This document shows positions 34,560-46,280 of a DNA stretch of 64,000 nucleotides, one piece after another. The translations under genes were made by a program, and so were the position numbers. The stretch's first letter is position 1. Every line of letters begins with the position of its first letter. The notes under the pieces were generated by a model that was given only the letters and a program-made list of their open reading frames with translations, searched no databases and was not told the DNA's origin. This DNA is from Melieria omissa. Its lineage: Eukaryota > Arthropoda > Insecta > Diptera > Ulidiidae. The stretch covers positions 99,635,905-99,699,904 of the forward strand of contig OZ020269.1 of assembly GCA_963971225.1 (NCBI GenBank). Direction: 5' to 3'.

Positions 34560-35760
34560 TTCTACCAGAATCCGTTGTCAGAACCTTGTTATTTAACAAA
34601 AACATTGATTTTGTTTTGCAGTGTAATTAGTAGAATCGTTTTATGTACATTTTTTAATAACTATATACTTATATTTCAACAACTGTATATTTTTCCGATC
34701 TATTTCTATATTTCTATGTGTTATTTTTTTATTGTATTTTTTTTAATATTTTTTCCACAATATTAAAACTGAAAAACTCTAAAAATTAATGGTTGAAAAT
34801 CATTTACTTAAAGAAAATTACAGTTTAAAAAGAATTTAAAGTTCTTTTAAAGAAAAAATAAAAATATTTTTTAAAATATTAAAAAACAAGTTTTGATTGC
34901 AACTTTGTTTATTCAGTTGACTTTTAACTAAACAATAATTTAAAAAAAATAATTATGAAAGATTAATAAAAGAGGAAAATATTTTCAAAAATCATAAAAC
35001 CAAAAATGTTTTGAATTTAATAACTTTTTAAAGGAAATAAAATATTGTCAAAAATCATAAAATTAAACATTTTCATATAATTGAAAATTTTCAATACTTT
35101 TTGATAAAAAATTCTGGCTAAAAATCATGCATTTTTTTAAATTTAATTTTTAATTAAATGTATTTTATCGAAATAATACAACAAGCGGTTTTTACAAAAC
35201 TTGTTTGACACTAAAAATTTATTTTTATTTTAAGTTAAAAAATAATCAAAAAATATTTTTATATAATAATTATTTTAAGGTTTAAAAAAGATAAGCTCGT
35301 TCTGATTTTTTGAATAAAAAATATTTTTTTTTTTTGTTTTTTTTTTTAATTTCTAATTTTTCGAATTTAGTTAAATTAAAAAAGAAACAAAATAATCAAT
35401 TTTATTTATTTTCAAAAATATTTTATTGAAAGAATTTTATTTTAATTGTAATTTATTATATTTTTTTAATAGTTTAAGTAATGAAACAAAAAACATTTTA
35501 TATGATAGCTTGTTTAGAGTTAAATGTATGTTTGTTTTATTTTGAAAAATTTTAACAAAATAATATACAACTTATGTCTTTATAGTAATATTTTGAAATA
35601 TTTTAAAAAATATTTTTATAGTATTTTTTTATATATTTTTATTAAATTTGTTTATAATTTTTTTATTTATTTTTATAACAATCGAGGGAGAGCATACATT
35701 TTTTAAATTAAAAAAACCAAATCCAAAAGCTTTTTATATAATTATACAAATTAGGCAAAA
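34560..35760. other. Extremely AT-rich spacer without gene
   Basis: The stretch is nearly pure A/T with long homopolymers. Small frames are low-complexity Phe/Tyr/Ile. Nothing recognisable. Confidence 0.65.
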
Positions 35761-36829
35761 CTTTCCTTTTAGTGCAGCCTAAAAGTATAACAAAAGTCAG
35801 TTAGTTATAGTAGATGTAAAATAATAAAAATGCATTTGAAAGAAGAATAAACTTTGCAGCCCGTGCAACTTTTCTTGTCAGTTTCAATATTACGAAATAT
35901 TTTTCCTTCAATTTGTGAGGCCAACAAACTTCAAAAATTTTACTAATAAGCCGAAAAACGATGGCACACAAACTTAGCACACTTTTTTCACATATGTGAA
36001 ATATGAATCTACTAATAACAACTTTCACCTCACATATTTTTACAAGCCAAAAAGTTTGCTACCTTCCGTTTCTTATCGCAGACTTTCGGTTGTGCATTGC
36101 TTGACTTTTTACTTGCTCCCTAAGCCACTTCCTTTAGGGTTGCACAAAACTTTACTGTGTTGCCATAAATGTGATTATCTTGTAAAGTTTTTTGGGTGTA
36201 CAAAATTTTTAGAGATACTTTTGAGCATAGTGCGAGTACGTAACATAACTAGAAGTGATTGAAGTAAGGAAGGATTTAAGTTTAAATTTTAGTTAGTAAA
36301 TTAATTATAGTTTTTTAACTAACTTAAATATTTGTTCACTCATACACTGAGTCATTAATGGGTATGTTTCAAATTAATTTACTTTATTTCCAATTAAGCA
36401 TCAAAAGTTAGATTTTTGTGGTTGTTTGCTTTCATAATTTTTGCCATTTTATTATTGTTTGTACGGCTACCTCAGCAAAAGTTGTGTCATTTATTGTTAT
36501 TGTTTTATTTTTATGGATATTCTAAAATTGTTCCCAGCGTTTCCAGCGTTTTTGCTTTATGCAACCCTTGAGGTATTATAAATAATTTTATGAGCCAGAA
36601 ATTAATGCTATTCCATTTATTAGTCTATGAAACGATTTTCTTAATGGAAGTTGAGTATGAATAATTTCTGTTATGTCCATTGTGGGATTTACTAAAACAT
36701 TAACTATTGAAATAAGTCAGGATTGCTACTAAAATCCTCACGGACTGAATGTTAATAAACTTAAATCGCAATAAAATTGGCATATTTCTGAAGCAAATGG
36801 TGAATGGTAATGAAAAGTGAATCACTATA

Positions 36830-37260
36830 GCTGTCGAACAATGGTAAGCCGACACAAACGTTTAACGCTCAGGAAGGTTGTGCCGTATGTTTGATGCAAT
36901 TGGCAGAGAATCATTTACTATAAGCAGCTCTCAAATGGCCAAACTCTTAATTCGTACCAATGTTGAAACAATTGAACCGTCTGAAGAAAGCAATCACTCT
37001 GAAGCGGCCAGCTTTGGCCAATAGGATAGAAGGTTTTGTTTCACCAGGGCAACACACACCGAAGAGGCTCAAGGAGCTCGGTTGGGCGGTTCTTATGCTT
37101 TCACCTTCTAGTTAGTTCAAAGTTGGTTTCAAGTAATTACTACCTGGCCATGGCAAATCATTTTGCCGCTAAAAAATTTTCCTCAACAAAAGTTTGTGAA
37201 AATCGACTGTCTGCGACTTTTTCCAATAGGATCGAGAGTTTCTATGAAAGATTAGGTCGC
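36830..37260 (-). repeat. Dispersed ~0.4-0.6 kb repeat, copy 2 (inverted)
   Basis: The reverse complement matches 13190-13790 through four colinear blocks, including AACGTTTGTGTCGGC and TTGGCCAAAGCTGGCC. The inter-block distances are shorter than in copy 1, so one of the two has undergone indels. Confidence 0.7.
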
Positions 37261-38301
37261 TGTGCACTATTCGCTCGTCAATAAAAGTAATTCTATGAAA
37301 GAAGCATAATGAATTTATAGCCAAAATAACTGAATAAAACGTAACATATTTGACCAAACTTGGGTCTCTCAAACTATGCTAAATGAAGCTTTCAATTTTA
37401 TGCCTAAGGGCCAACTTAACCTCATCTAACCTAATGGATTTAGTTTTACTTGACTTTAAAGAATATTGTCAAATATTTAAAATATAAATACATCTCCAAT
37501 ATACAAATTTATGTGAACCAATATCAAACGCCTGCAGGTATGCAACACATATTTTTAACAATAACATAACCAGCTGCAAATAATCCAAAGAAAGTCTTAA
37601 GGTATTCCACAGTGCGCTGCTGATTCAAAGGTCATAGATGCTCATTAATATTTTAAAGAAGAAATATTTGAGAAATTTTAGAATATTTTCCAGGTTTGTG
37701 TGTATATTTGATAGTTCACAGAGTTACGAAAAATTAAACAAATTTTAATTATTTTTTATTTAACTCAATTTTAGTTAATTTGTTTTCTTTGTTCAATAAT
37801 AATTTTTGGTTATTTTGCATTTCAAAATGCAAAATGTTCATTTGCACTCGTCGAATTGTATTAATTTGATTGGCATAAAATTTGATTTTTTTTAACCATT
37901 TTCTAAATTTGAACAGCACTTGAAATTTTTATAATTTTGTATAACTTTTTTTTTATTTAAAAATGACATTTTATCATAATTTAGTTGAATTTCTTCGTTG
38001 TTTTGTATTACAAAAGATGTTGTTTTCAGTCACACACGTTCAGATTATATTAGAAAGTAATTTGATGCATAAATTAGTAAATCAAATTAAAACTTTTTAA
38101 ATAATAAATAAACAAGAATCAAAGTAATAAAATTAATAAATAAAAATAATAATTATTTAACACACTATTTTTTATCTACTAAAATAATTTATTAAAATAA
38201 ATCAGCAACTTTTCGTTATATTTCTTATCAATCTGCGGTACAGATGAAATATTAAAAATTTTAACAAATATTATTAATTTTATTTTTTATGTTTCTATAT
38301 G

Positions 38302-38516
38302 ATTTTATTTTATTTTTTTATTTTATTTTATTTTATTTTATTTTATTTTATTTTATTTTATATTATTTTGTTTTATTTTATTTTATTTTATTTTATTTTA
38401 TTTTATTTTATTTTATTTTATTTTATTTTATTTTATTTTATTTTATTTTTTATGTTATTTTATGTTATTTTATTTTATTTTATTTATATTATTTTATTTT
38501 AATTTTTATATTATTT
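38302..38516 (+). repeat. (TTTTA)n pentanucleotide satellite
   Basis: About 40 units of ATTTT occur, with rare variants. Long Phe/Tyr/Ile/Leu-rich frames over it are artefacts. Confidence 0.97.
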
Positions 38517-38699
38517 TGTAATTATTTATTTACATTTATGTATTTTCAATTTACTGAAACCAATAAAGTAAATTTTCATAAAATAAAGTTTTAAATATTA
38601 AACAAATTGTCATTAATCAAAAAATTATAGAAAAAGTAAAAAAAATGTTAAACTTTTTGTAAAATTTTTTTATTTTTATTTTTCTATACCACTCTTTGT

Positions 38700-39200
38700 T
38701 AGATGTAAACGATTTCAAATTTGTTTTTTTACAGAAAACGCATACAAAACCGACACTCGTCAACGCGTTAACCCGATAAGAGCGACTGTTTTGACGAAAG
38801 ACCGGCGTGTAACTGAATACAAACGCGTATCGTCCGCTTGGGCAGGAGTAGACGGTATCCTTGTAAGCGTCTGAACGACAACAAACTGGTCGAAAATGGC
38901 GAACAAGCAGCCAACAGCGAACAGCTGTTTGATTAGCGGCACACGAATAGATAAGCCTTTTAGTACAGCAATGTAATTTAGTACAACCTCTCCACGCACA
39001 CAAAAGTATTCGATACGAGTATAACAGTTGACAGCAGACAGACAGGCGGTGGTAGCGGCGATTGTGCGACCAAAAGACGAGCTCACATTCACATAAAAGT
39101 GAATTTTATGAATGGGAAAAACACTTGTTTGCATGCGCGGCGGAGAAATGATGAAGCAACAACAATGCTGAACTGTGCTACAGTGTTATACCAATGAAAT
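38700..39200. other. GC-richer, apparently single-copy block
   Basis: This ~500-bp block is visibly less AT-rich than its surroundings and has no homology to other parts of the window. It contains overlapping minus-strand frames up to 128 residues without known domains. It may hold an untranslated exon or regulatory DNA. Confidence 0.35.
38782..38816 (-). promoter_or_regulatory. Candidate Inr + DPE core promoter
   Basis: On the minus strand TCAGTT (38816-38811) matches the fly initiator. Counting its A (38814) as +1, AGTCGC falls exactly at +28 to +33, matching the downstream promoter element consensus. No TATA box is present, as usual for this class. About one such pairing is expected by chance in a window of this size, so this is only a candidate. 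Confidence 0.3.
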
Positions 39201-39718
39201 TGAGGGGAAATAGCCGGTGCAGTGTGGGCAATTGGTTTCAGTGGAAGTGATTGAAGAAGACTGTGTTGATGTAGAATTTCAACTAACCCAAAAAAGGTGT
39301 TGAGTAAACTTAAAAACATATTTTTAAGCATTAAAAATAGTAACAATTATATAAAAAAATATCATACATATTCTTGTAGAAGATAATTATTATTATTTTT
39401 GTTATATTTTACTTAATTTTTATCTTTTCAATCGTCATTATTACATTTCTCATAACACTTAGGCAGCTATAAGTCGCCTGTTTCCTCAATCTTGCACTTT
39501 CTTAGGGTTTAACCTTCTGCACTTAATGTCTTATTTTATGTATTGCTTTTCATGCGCCATCTTTATGTTAGCTTTACGCCCTTTTTTCTGCTTACGCCGT
39601 TTCGTGCGAGTGAGCTTCTGTGTCTGTTGTTAGGCATAAAATCGGTAAGCATTACCATTTACAACTATAACAAATCATAAAAAAATATATAAGCAACCAT
39701 GGCAGTGTTTCACTTCAA

Positions 39719-39733
39719 CACACACACACACAC
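39719..39733 (+). repeat. (CA)n microsatellite
   Basis: Short uninterrupted CA run. Confidence 0.85.
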
Positions 39734-40380
39734 CCACATTATCCACCCACAAATACCAATACTGAAGACCACAAAATTGAAATCAACACAAAAACAACAA
39801 GAACTGCAAGAGGTTGTAAAATAAAATAATGCAATAAAAAAACAAAACAAAGTAAAGGGATTTCGACAAAACAAGCGCGTCACAGTTACAACCCAATATA
39901 TGCACACACACTCACAAACTCACATATAGACATAGCCAGAGACACACACACACATTCGCTTGAACCTATAGCCAGATACTGTAGCAATAAAAGCGCATAA
40001 AATTGTAATAGCAACTGTAACTGTAACATCCTTCCGTCACTCAACGCGAAATCCGCGTGTCCTCAGAGGAGGCTGGCTGCAATTATGAGAAAGATTTTTA
40101 TGATGTTTGTTTTTGGCATTAAGCATGCGGTATTTTGCATTGCTTCAAATTAAAATGTTACCCTCTCTATCTATTAAATTAAATCTTGTGTTTTTTTTAA
40201 GTAACATATGATATACAAAATTCCAAAAATTAATGTAGCTGAATTCGAATACAGAGAAAAATTTAAAACTGCAGAATTCAAACATTTACCAATTACATGC
40301 TCGTCTACGCTATCTGCGCAATAAAGTAAAAACCATTGCAAGGATTTTTTATTCATGACAAATACATAAATACAGACTTG

Positions 40381-41850
40381 ATTAGATTAACTACGCTCAC
40401 TTGCCACGCCCACTATAGTGACAGACATCAGCTATGGTGTACTTTTGTTGGTCAATATGGGTAATAAACGATTCTATATTTCATTCTCTGTTCAATTCAA
40501 GGCCACATAGACTATATGAGATTGGTCACGCCCACCTTTTTGTCGAACAGTAGAAGCAAAATCAGCTATGATGTCTTTTTGTCAAGCAATATCGGTATGA
40601 AACGATTCTATGTCAAATTGACACCAATTCTATGTCAAATTGACACCAATACGAGTTATACTAGATTAGTCACGCCTACTTGCCCACTATAGTATCAGAC
40701 ATCAGCTATGGTGTACTTTTGTTGGTAGATATGGGTATCAAACGATTATGTGTTTCATTTCATTTCATAGCAAATATCAGCTATTATGGATTTTTTTAAG
40801 CAATATTGGTATCAAACGATTCTACGTACCAATACTAGTTATATAACATTAGTCACGCCTACTTGCCACGCCCACTATAGTAACAGACATCAGCTATTGT
40901 ATACTTTTTTTGGCCGATATGAGTATCAAACAATCATGTGTTTCTTTCTGTGTTTAATTGAAGGCAACATAGACTATATGAGATTGGCCACGCCCACCTT
41001 GCAAGGCGACAGTAGTAGAAAAGATCAGCTTTGATGTATTTTTGTCGAGCAATATGGGTATGAAACGATTCTATGTTAAATCGAAACCAACACTAATTAT
41101 ATTAGAAAAGACACGCCTACCTCTCACGCTCATCACAGTAACAGACATCAGCAATGGTGTACTTTTGTTGGTCAATATGAGTAACAAACTATTCTGCATT
41201 TCATTCTGTGTTCCACTCAAGGCAACATAGACTATATGAGATTGGCCACACCCACCTTGCAGGACAGCAGTAGTAACAGAAATCAGCAATGATGTATTTT
41301 TGTCAATCAATATGGGTATGAAAAGATTCTATGTCAAATTGAAACCAACACTAGTTATATTAGATTAGACACGCCTACCTGTTACGCCCACTATAGTAAC
41401 AGACATCAGCTATGGTATTCTTTCTTTTGGCCGATATGGGTATCAAACGATTATGTGTTTCATTCTGTGTTTGATTAAAAGTAACATAGATTATATGAGA
41501 TTGGCCACGCCCACCTTGCAGGACCACATGAGTAGCAAAAATCAGCTATGATGTCTTTTTGCCAACCAATATGGATATGAAACGATTCTATGATAAATTG
41601 AAATCAACACTAGTCATATTAGATTAGACACGCCCACCTCTCACGCCCATTATAGGAACAAAAACCAGCTATTATGTACTGTTATCAGTCGATATGGGTA
41701 TCAAATAACTCTGTGTTCTATAGAGGCTACTATAAGCTTATTAGAATTGGTCATGCTCATCAACCACGCCCACTATTGTCACAAAAGTTATGTATAACAG
41801 TTTTGGCAGGCAATCTGTATACTAAACAACCCTTTGATTTACTTAGGCCA
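40381..41850. repeat. ~258-bp tandem array with recurrent CACGCCCAC boxes
   Basis: CAGACATCAGCTATGG-like phrases occur at 40422, 40696, 40884, 41142, 41400 and (degenerate) 41659. This gives a 258-bp period with one enlarged and one shortened unit. Each unit also contains GAGATTGG.CACGCCCACCTT, ATGGGTAT.AAACGATTCTATGT and GACACGCCTACCT. Roughly a dozen CACGCC boxes result. A decayed unit continues after the mariner at 42620-42730, so the mariner inserted into the end of the array. Confidence 0.9.
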
Positions 41851-41855
41851 TTATA

Positions 41856-42591
41856 TCAGGTGTACAACTTTGCTTCCGCCGTTTTTTTCCAAAATTAAGA
41901 GCTTTATTGCGAAAAAGTGCTTACAGATGTATTATTCAAAGTATTGTCCGTCGCTAGCGACAACTTTCTCCCATCTTTCCGGCAATTTTCGGATCCCGGC
42001 TCGAAAAAAGTAGTCCTCTTTTAACGCTATCCATGAAGCAATCCATTTTTCCAATTCTTCGAAGGATTGAAAATGTTGATCTGCCGTATGCCATCGAACG
42101 GAATAGGTGGAAGTCAGAAGGGGTGACATCTGGGGAATACGGCGGGTGGGGCAAGACTTCCCATTTCAGCGTTTCCAGGTACTTTTTGACCACTTTTGCG
42201 ACGTGAGGTCGAGCATTGTCGTGTTGGAGGATGACTTTGTCATGTCGCTCTTCCATTTTTAAAACATTGAAACCACTCCCGACACGTTCTTTCACTCAGA
42301 GCAGCATCACCGTAAGTTTCTGAGAGCATTTGATGCGCCTCAGCTGCATTTTTTTTCGAATTGTAACAGAAAAGTAAAACTTCCCGCAAATGGCGAGAAT
42401 TGGGCACATAAACGAACATTTTCGAGCGTGAATAATACGAAAACAAGAACAAGTGTCACTGAAACGGCGATGACAATTCGTTAGGCACTGTCCACACTCA
42501 CTTTAAAGGCATTACCATCTATGTATTTCAACCAGCCTCAGCCGGTACAGCCACCTATCGGAAAACGGCGGAAGCAAAGTTGTACACCTGA
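41856..42591 (-). mobile_element. Internally deleted mariner, copy 2 (inverted)
   Basis: This 736-bp element has the same TIRs as copy 1 (TCAGGTGTACAACTTTGC...) and TA duplications at 41854-41855 and 42592-42593. Its deletion junction differs from that of copy 1: here the sequence after AAAAATGG is AAGAGCGACATGAC, whereas copy 1 has TGATTTCGACATGAC. It is inserted in a unit of the 258-bp array. Confidence 0.97.
41932..42419 (-). pseudogene. mariner transposase, central part deleted and frameshifted
   Basis: The N-terminal part reads from MFVYVPNSRHLREV in frame through AAEAHQMLSETYGD to WFQCFKNG; the deletion junction then shifts frame. The C-terminal part contains HDKVILQHDNARPHV (second catalytic Asp) and YSPDVTPSDFHLF (third Asp). 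A 5-nt deletion after FRSMAYG, relative to copy 1, shifts the frame again before the terminal KLPERWEKVVASDGQYFE. The first catalytic Asp region is absent. Confidence 0.95.
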
Positions 42592-42844
42592 TAAGTTAAA
42601 AAATAGGGATCTCGCCCAATAATAAAGCTATATACTTCGTACTACAAGCCGTGCTTACACAAAAGAGCTATTTTATTTGTCTATCATATAAGACAAAATG
42701 GGTGTAAACGATATTATGTTTAGTTGATATCAATATCGTATCGTATATATAGCTATATTAAAAACAAATTTGTGGTCACCTCCAAATACATCACACAAGT
42801 TTTCTTGTAATCTAACTTTAAAACGAAAAAAGTTTTTAAAAGGC

Positions 42845-42990
42845 GTCTGGATTAACTCGGTAGCCCAGCGTGCGGGTCACTGAGCTCCCATCTCAGAGGT
42901 CATGGGTTCGATTCCTAGTTGGCTTAGTGCCGAGCTTTCATTAACCATTCCCCCACTGGGAAAAGTTAAAATGTTTAATGCATCGATTTA
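42845..42990 (+). repeat. tRNA-like SINE fragment
   Basis: Pol III promoter-like boxes are visible: GGTAGCCCAGCGTG (A box-like) and GGGTTCGATTCC (B box). A 5-bp anticodon stem (CTGAG/CTCAG) closes a 7-nt loop CTCCCAT. D and acceptor stems are poor, and non-tRNA sequence follows directly. This indicates a SINE head rather than a functional tRNA. No clear target duplication was found. Confidence 0.6.
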
Positions 42991-44107
42991 ATTTTTTGTA
43001 TGGTTGTATCATTAACATCCGATACTATTTTTTCGAATTTTTTACCGAACCCTGTTTTTTAGAGTGTTGTCATATGACAGCAACCATGTCGTTGTTGCTG
43101 TAATAATTATTTAAACAAAACATTTCTTACGCATAATTAAAAATAGAATATTTTTTGTTTTACTTCACATTAAATAACCTAAAAAAAATAAGAAAATTTC
43201 CGGATTCCATATGAGTTTTCTCCAAGGTACTGAAAAGGGGCTAAGACCTACCTAAGATTGTATATAAGCACCATATGTAGAGAAGCATATGGTCATTATA
43301 TGCCACCATATATTCATGTACAGCCCACCTATACCAATCCACTCATCATCCACGCTGTCACGCATGAAAACTTTTTAAGTAATTAAGATATTCTACTTAA
43401 AAAGTTTTAAACTTTTTACTTTGACCACAAGTGCCAACAAGTCGACCGCGTAAGCCACGCACTTGAATGCCACATACAAATAAAATTCGAATAAAGTTGA
43501 AAAAATTAATTCAAGTCATGTGAGTAATGAAAATGAAGTAAATGTCAGAAAATACTGCGCCATACACTGTAAAAAATTATTGCACAATTTACAAAAGTGC
43601 ACAATGCGTGTACACGAAATGTGCACGTGACGCACAAGCACTGTAAAAACAATAACAACAAAAACAACTCGCTGCAATATTGATTCAACTTTTTCCCCCA
43701 TTAATTAATTGAAAACTACCACACAAAAGTTGTAATTGGTTTTTTAAAATGAATTTTTGTTGTTTGTAAAAAGTTCAATTGCTGAAATTTTGCGGTTGTT
43801 GTAATTGTTGTCAATAAAATTGTATTGTTTGTGTATAGCAACAAACCGATGATGACTTTGCCGCACTTGATTAAATTTTTATGCGAACACTTGGATATTT
43901 ACCTTCATGCACAATAGGCCGGAGTGAAAATGGCCAAAAAAAAATTTTTTTGGAATATCAATTCGCTAGATATCTCAAAATGTGCCAATACATCAATAGA
44001 AAGCTGTGTAAAAATTAGAAAGAAATTAAAGAATTTTTTGATCTCCCATCGCGGCTTTTAATTTCACAGTATTACGCGACATTAAAGGTAGTCATCTTAA
44101 AATTTAG

Positions 44108-46280
44108 TTAATAATCAAATACCCTTACAATTACAGTATTTAATGATGCCAAAGTTATAAACACATGGTATAAACTGCTTAGGAACTTTGGAAAGATGAA
44201 ATTTGGAGTCACCTCTGTCGTGATGAGATCCGTGAGCTCAGCGTCTGTCATGGCTTTGATGACGGGAGGTTCCGAAATAGGGCAGACTGCCCAGTCAATC
44301 AAGTCGAAGTATTCCACGGTGTCGAAGTTAAGTTTTGCGGGAACCTTGAACCTTCGTATTTATTCACTGGGGACTGCGGTAGCTCTGGCCTTCATCGCTC
44401 GTCGTAAGCCCAACTCACGTATATGTGCTCGATGTTCCGTCATCATTGCCAGGAGCAGATTCTCCGGTTGAGCAAAGTTCGCGTTACGGTGAATAACGGG
44501 GTCAACGATTCCCTTGAGTTTACGGCTGAGGTAACGTGACTTGACGAGCATCTGGTGAATGTGCCTATCTCCCTCTTTGCATGATGGCTGGGGTTTTGTG
44601 CCAAACCACATCCGAGCATATACGCGAATGATAAACGTGACCAACGTTTTCAGATTCTTGGACGGTTTCTTGGCGCTGACATACAATCGGAGGATTTGAT
44701 TGGCCGACGCGTCGTTAGCCATCGTGAATGATTCAGGCACCCAGGGTTCCCACTGCCAGATCGACGCTACATACACCTTGGCTGATGCTATTGCACATTT
44801 CTAGTAGATACCGCTTATTTGAGCTCAACTCATTTGGGTTCACATTGGAGAGTTGCTCGGCCAGTTTATCTGGTTGAAATGAGGAGACAGGCTGTTCGCT
44901 ATACGTCATTAGCCGCTTTCCGATAGATCCAGAGAATCCATGAGGGCCTGTAGTCCCGCCATCAAGTGACTGGAAGAGATTGCGCAGGGGCAGCTCATTG
45001 GCATGGAGTAGACATATCAGCCACTGCAACGCATAACGCCCGATTTTTGTCCCGTGTTTACTTTTGTGCCGTCACACCCGACAACTTTAATATTTTCTGT
45101 CTTCGCATTTCACTCTTTGAAACTAGCGACTAATGACCAGTGTTGTGACTAATATATTAAAGTAGTGTAACTAATTACGTAGTATATTACTTTGGCTTTA
45201 AAAATGTAGTGTAACTAGTTACTTTTCCCCATAAGTAATCACCTTCAGTAATATTATTACTTTTTTTCAAGTTACTTATTACAATATTACTTTTTACTCA
45301 AAAAAGTTCTATTTTTCATGTAAAAAAGCTGCACTGATAACATGATTAAGATCTATTACAACTATACAACACTGCACTTGTTCATACTAGACATAGCTCG
45401 CCTCTTTCATTTCCAACTGAGTTTGGTAGTGGAGAAACAATTAACATTTGCAAGCAAATTCAAGCAAATTCAAGAGGTTTTAACAAAAAAGGTGACGAAA
45501 TTCAAATTGTAATTCAAAATGAAATAAACATTTAACGTGATTGTTTTTTTTTGCAGAATGATTACTTTTAATAGCTGGAAATTCCGCAAATATTTCGATT
45601 TGTTGACGGAAAATAATATATTACTTTTTGTGATACATTACTTCACATTTCCAGTAATAAGTAATGTAACGATATTACTTTCAAATGTCAGTAATGTGTA
45701 ATAAGTAATATGTTACTATCAAAAGTAATAAGTCGCAACACTGCTAATGACTCATGACTAGCGACTGGCTGACTTTGCTGCAGCCTGATGACGGAGACGT
45801 ATGGCTGAAGTACGAAGAACTCGGCTGTGCGTTGATGGTTATGTGTTCTTCCGATATGGTTTTTCTGCGGTACTTGTTGTCGACGTTGAGAACTTGTGTC
45901 AAAGTTTTATTCTTGCGGCGATCGAAGAATAGTCCATCTATGCCCTTGTGAGTGTGGTCAAACTGGTCGTCTTCGTTCTGCCTCAGTTCCTTTCGAATTT
46001 TACTGCGTTCTCGACAGATTATGCTTCGGTCAATTACTTTGGATCGGTCGTTGGGTGATTCGAGACCAAGATCATGCAGAACTGATGTTGCTAATACAGC
46101 AGCCGATCTGTCCGAAACTCCGGTCCGATCACAAGCTATAGCGGGGGAAGGCAGAGAGAAAGTCATTTTTTGACATTGGCGATCCTGATTTAGCTTACTT
46201 TTGACTGATTCTCTATCTGGAATGTATTCATCGACAGTAGCATTGTCAGACGAGTCCGATCTAAGTTTTTGTTCGCTCAA
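44108..46280 (-). pseudogene. Degenerate transposase-like gene of a multicopy arthropod family
   Basis: Minus-strand frames in order: 46280-45744 (CDRTGVSDRSAA, DGLFFDRRKNKTLTQV, SEEHITI), then after the hAT insertion VVGCDGTKVNTG, LQWLICLLHANELPLRNLF, LDGGTTGPHGFSGSIGK, ILRLYVSAKKPS, DPVIHRNANFAQPENLLLAM and HIRELGLRR, ending PAKLNFDTVEYFDLIDW near 44290. I recall these motifs from a large set of uncharacterised, multicopy arthropod proteins. The conserved Asp in FDRRKNKT and GCDGT and a Glu in PENLLL could be a DDE triad; that is inference. Frameshifts (e.g. between GVMR and LQW) and the hAT insertion disable it. Confidence 0.75.
45138..45743. mobile_element. hAT MITE with perfect 8-bp TSD
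   Basis: The termini CAGTGTTG(T/C)GACT.AT.A are inverted repeats. The direct duplication CTAATGAC flanks the element exactly (45130-45137 and 45744-45751). Subterminal regions are packed with AGTAATAT/AGTTACT repeats, as in other CAGTGTTG hAT MITEs. There is no transposase. It is nested in the transposon at 43915-46540, disrupting its gene. Confidence 0.95.

Larger units (their letters stand above)
33486..34630 (+). repeat. Dispersed repeat interrupted by mariner (copy 1)
   Basis: Sequence on both sides of the mariner at 33672-34414 is colinear with 52972-53345. Left landmarks are GCGAATATTTTT, TTTGTCCTTA.AAAGT, GGGTTAAAATG.TCCACAAAAA.GTT.TTCGTAG and GAACACATCATATA. Right landmarks are ACATGGTTTTC.TATGC..ATTCACAATAAG, AAAACTTTGACC, AACTTTCAAAACGCC and CTACCAGAATC.GTTGT. 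The copy at 53 kb is an empty site for the mariner insertion. Confidence 0.85.

Noticed and set aside
38289..38594. 101-residue Phe/Tyr/Ile-rich frame
   Set aside because: It is an artefact of the (TTTTA)n satellite.
42848..42931. Functional tRNA-Gly (CCC)
   Set aside because: Only the anticodon stem and T arm fit; D arm and acceptor stem do not pair.
45754..46173. Plus-strand frames over the 8-bp-TSD transposon
   Set aside because: They are shadows of the minus-strand transposase-like frame 46280-45744, which carries family motifs.
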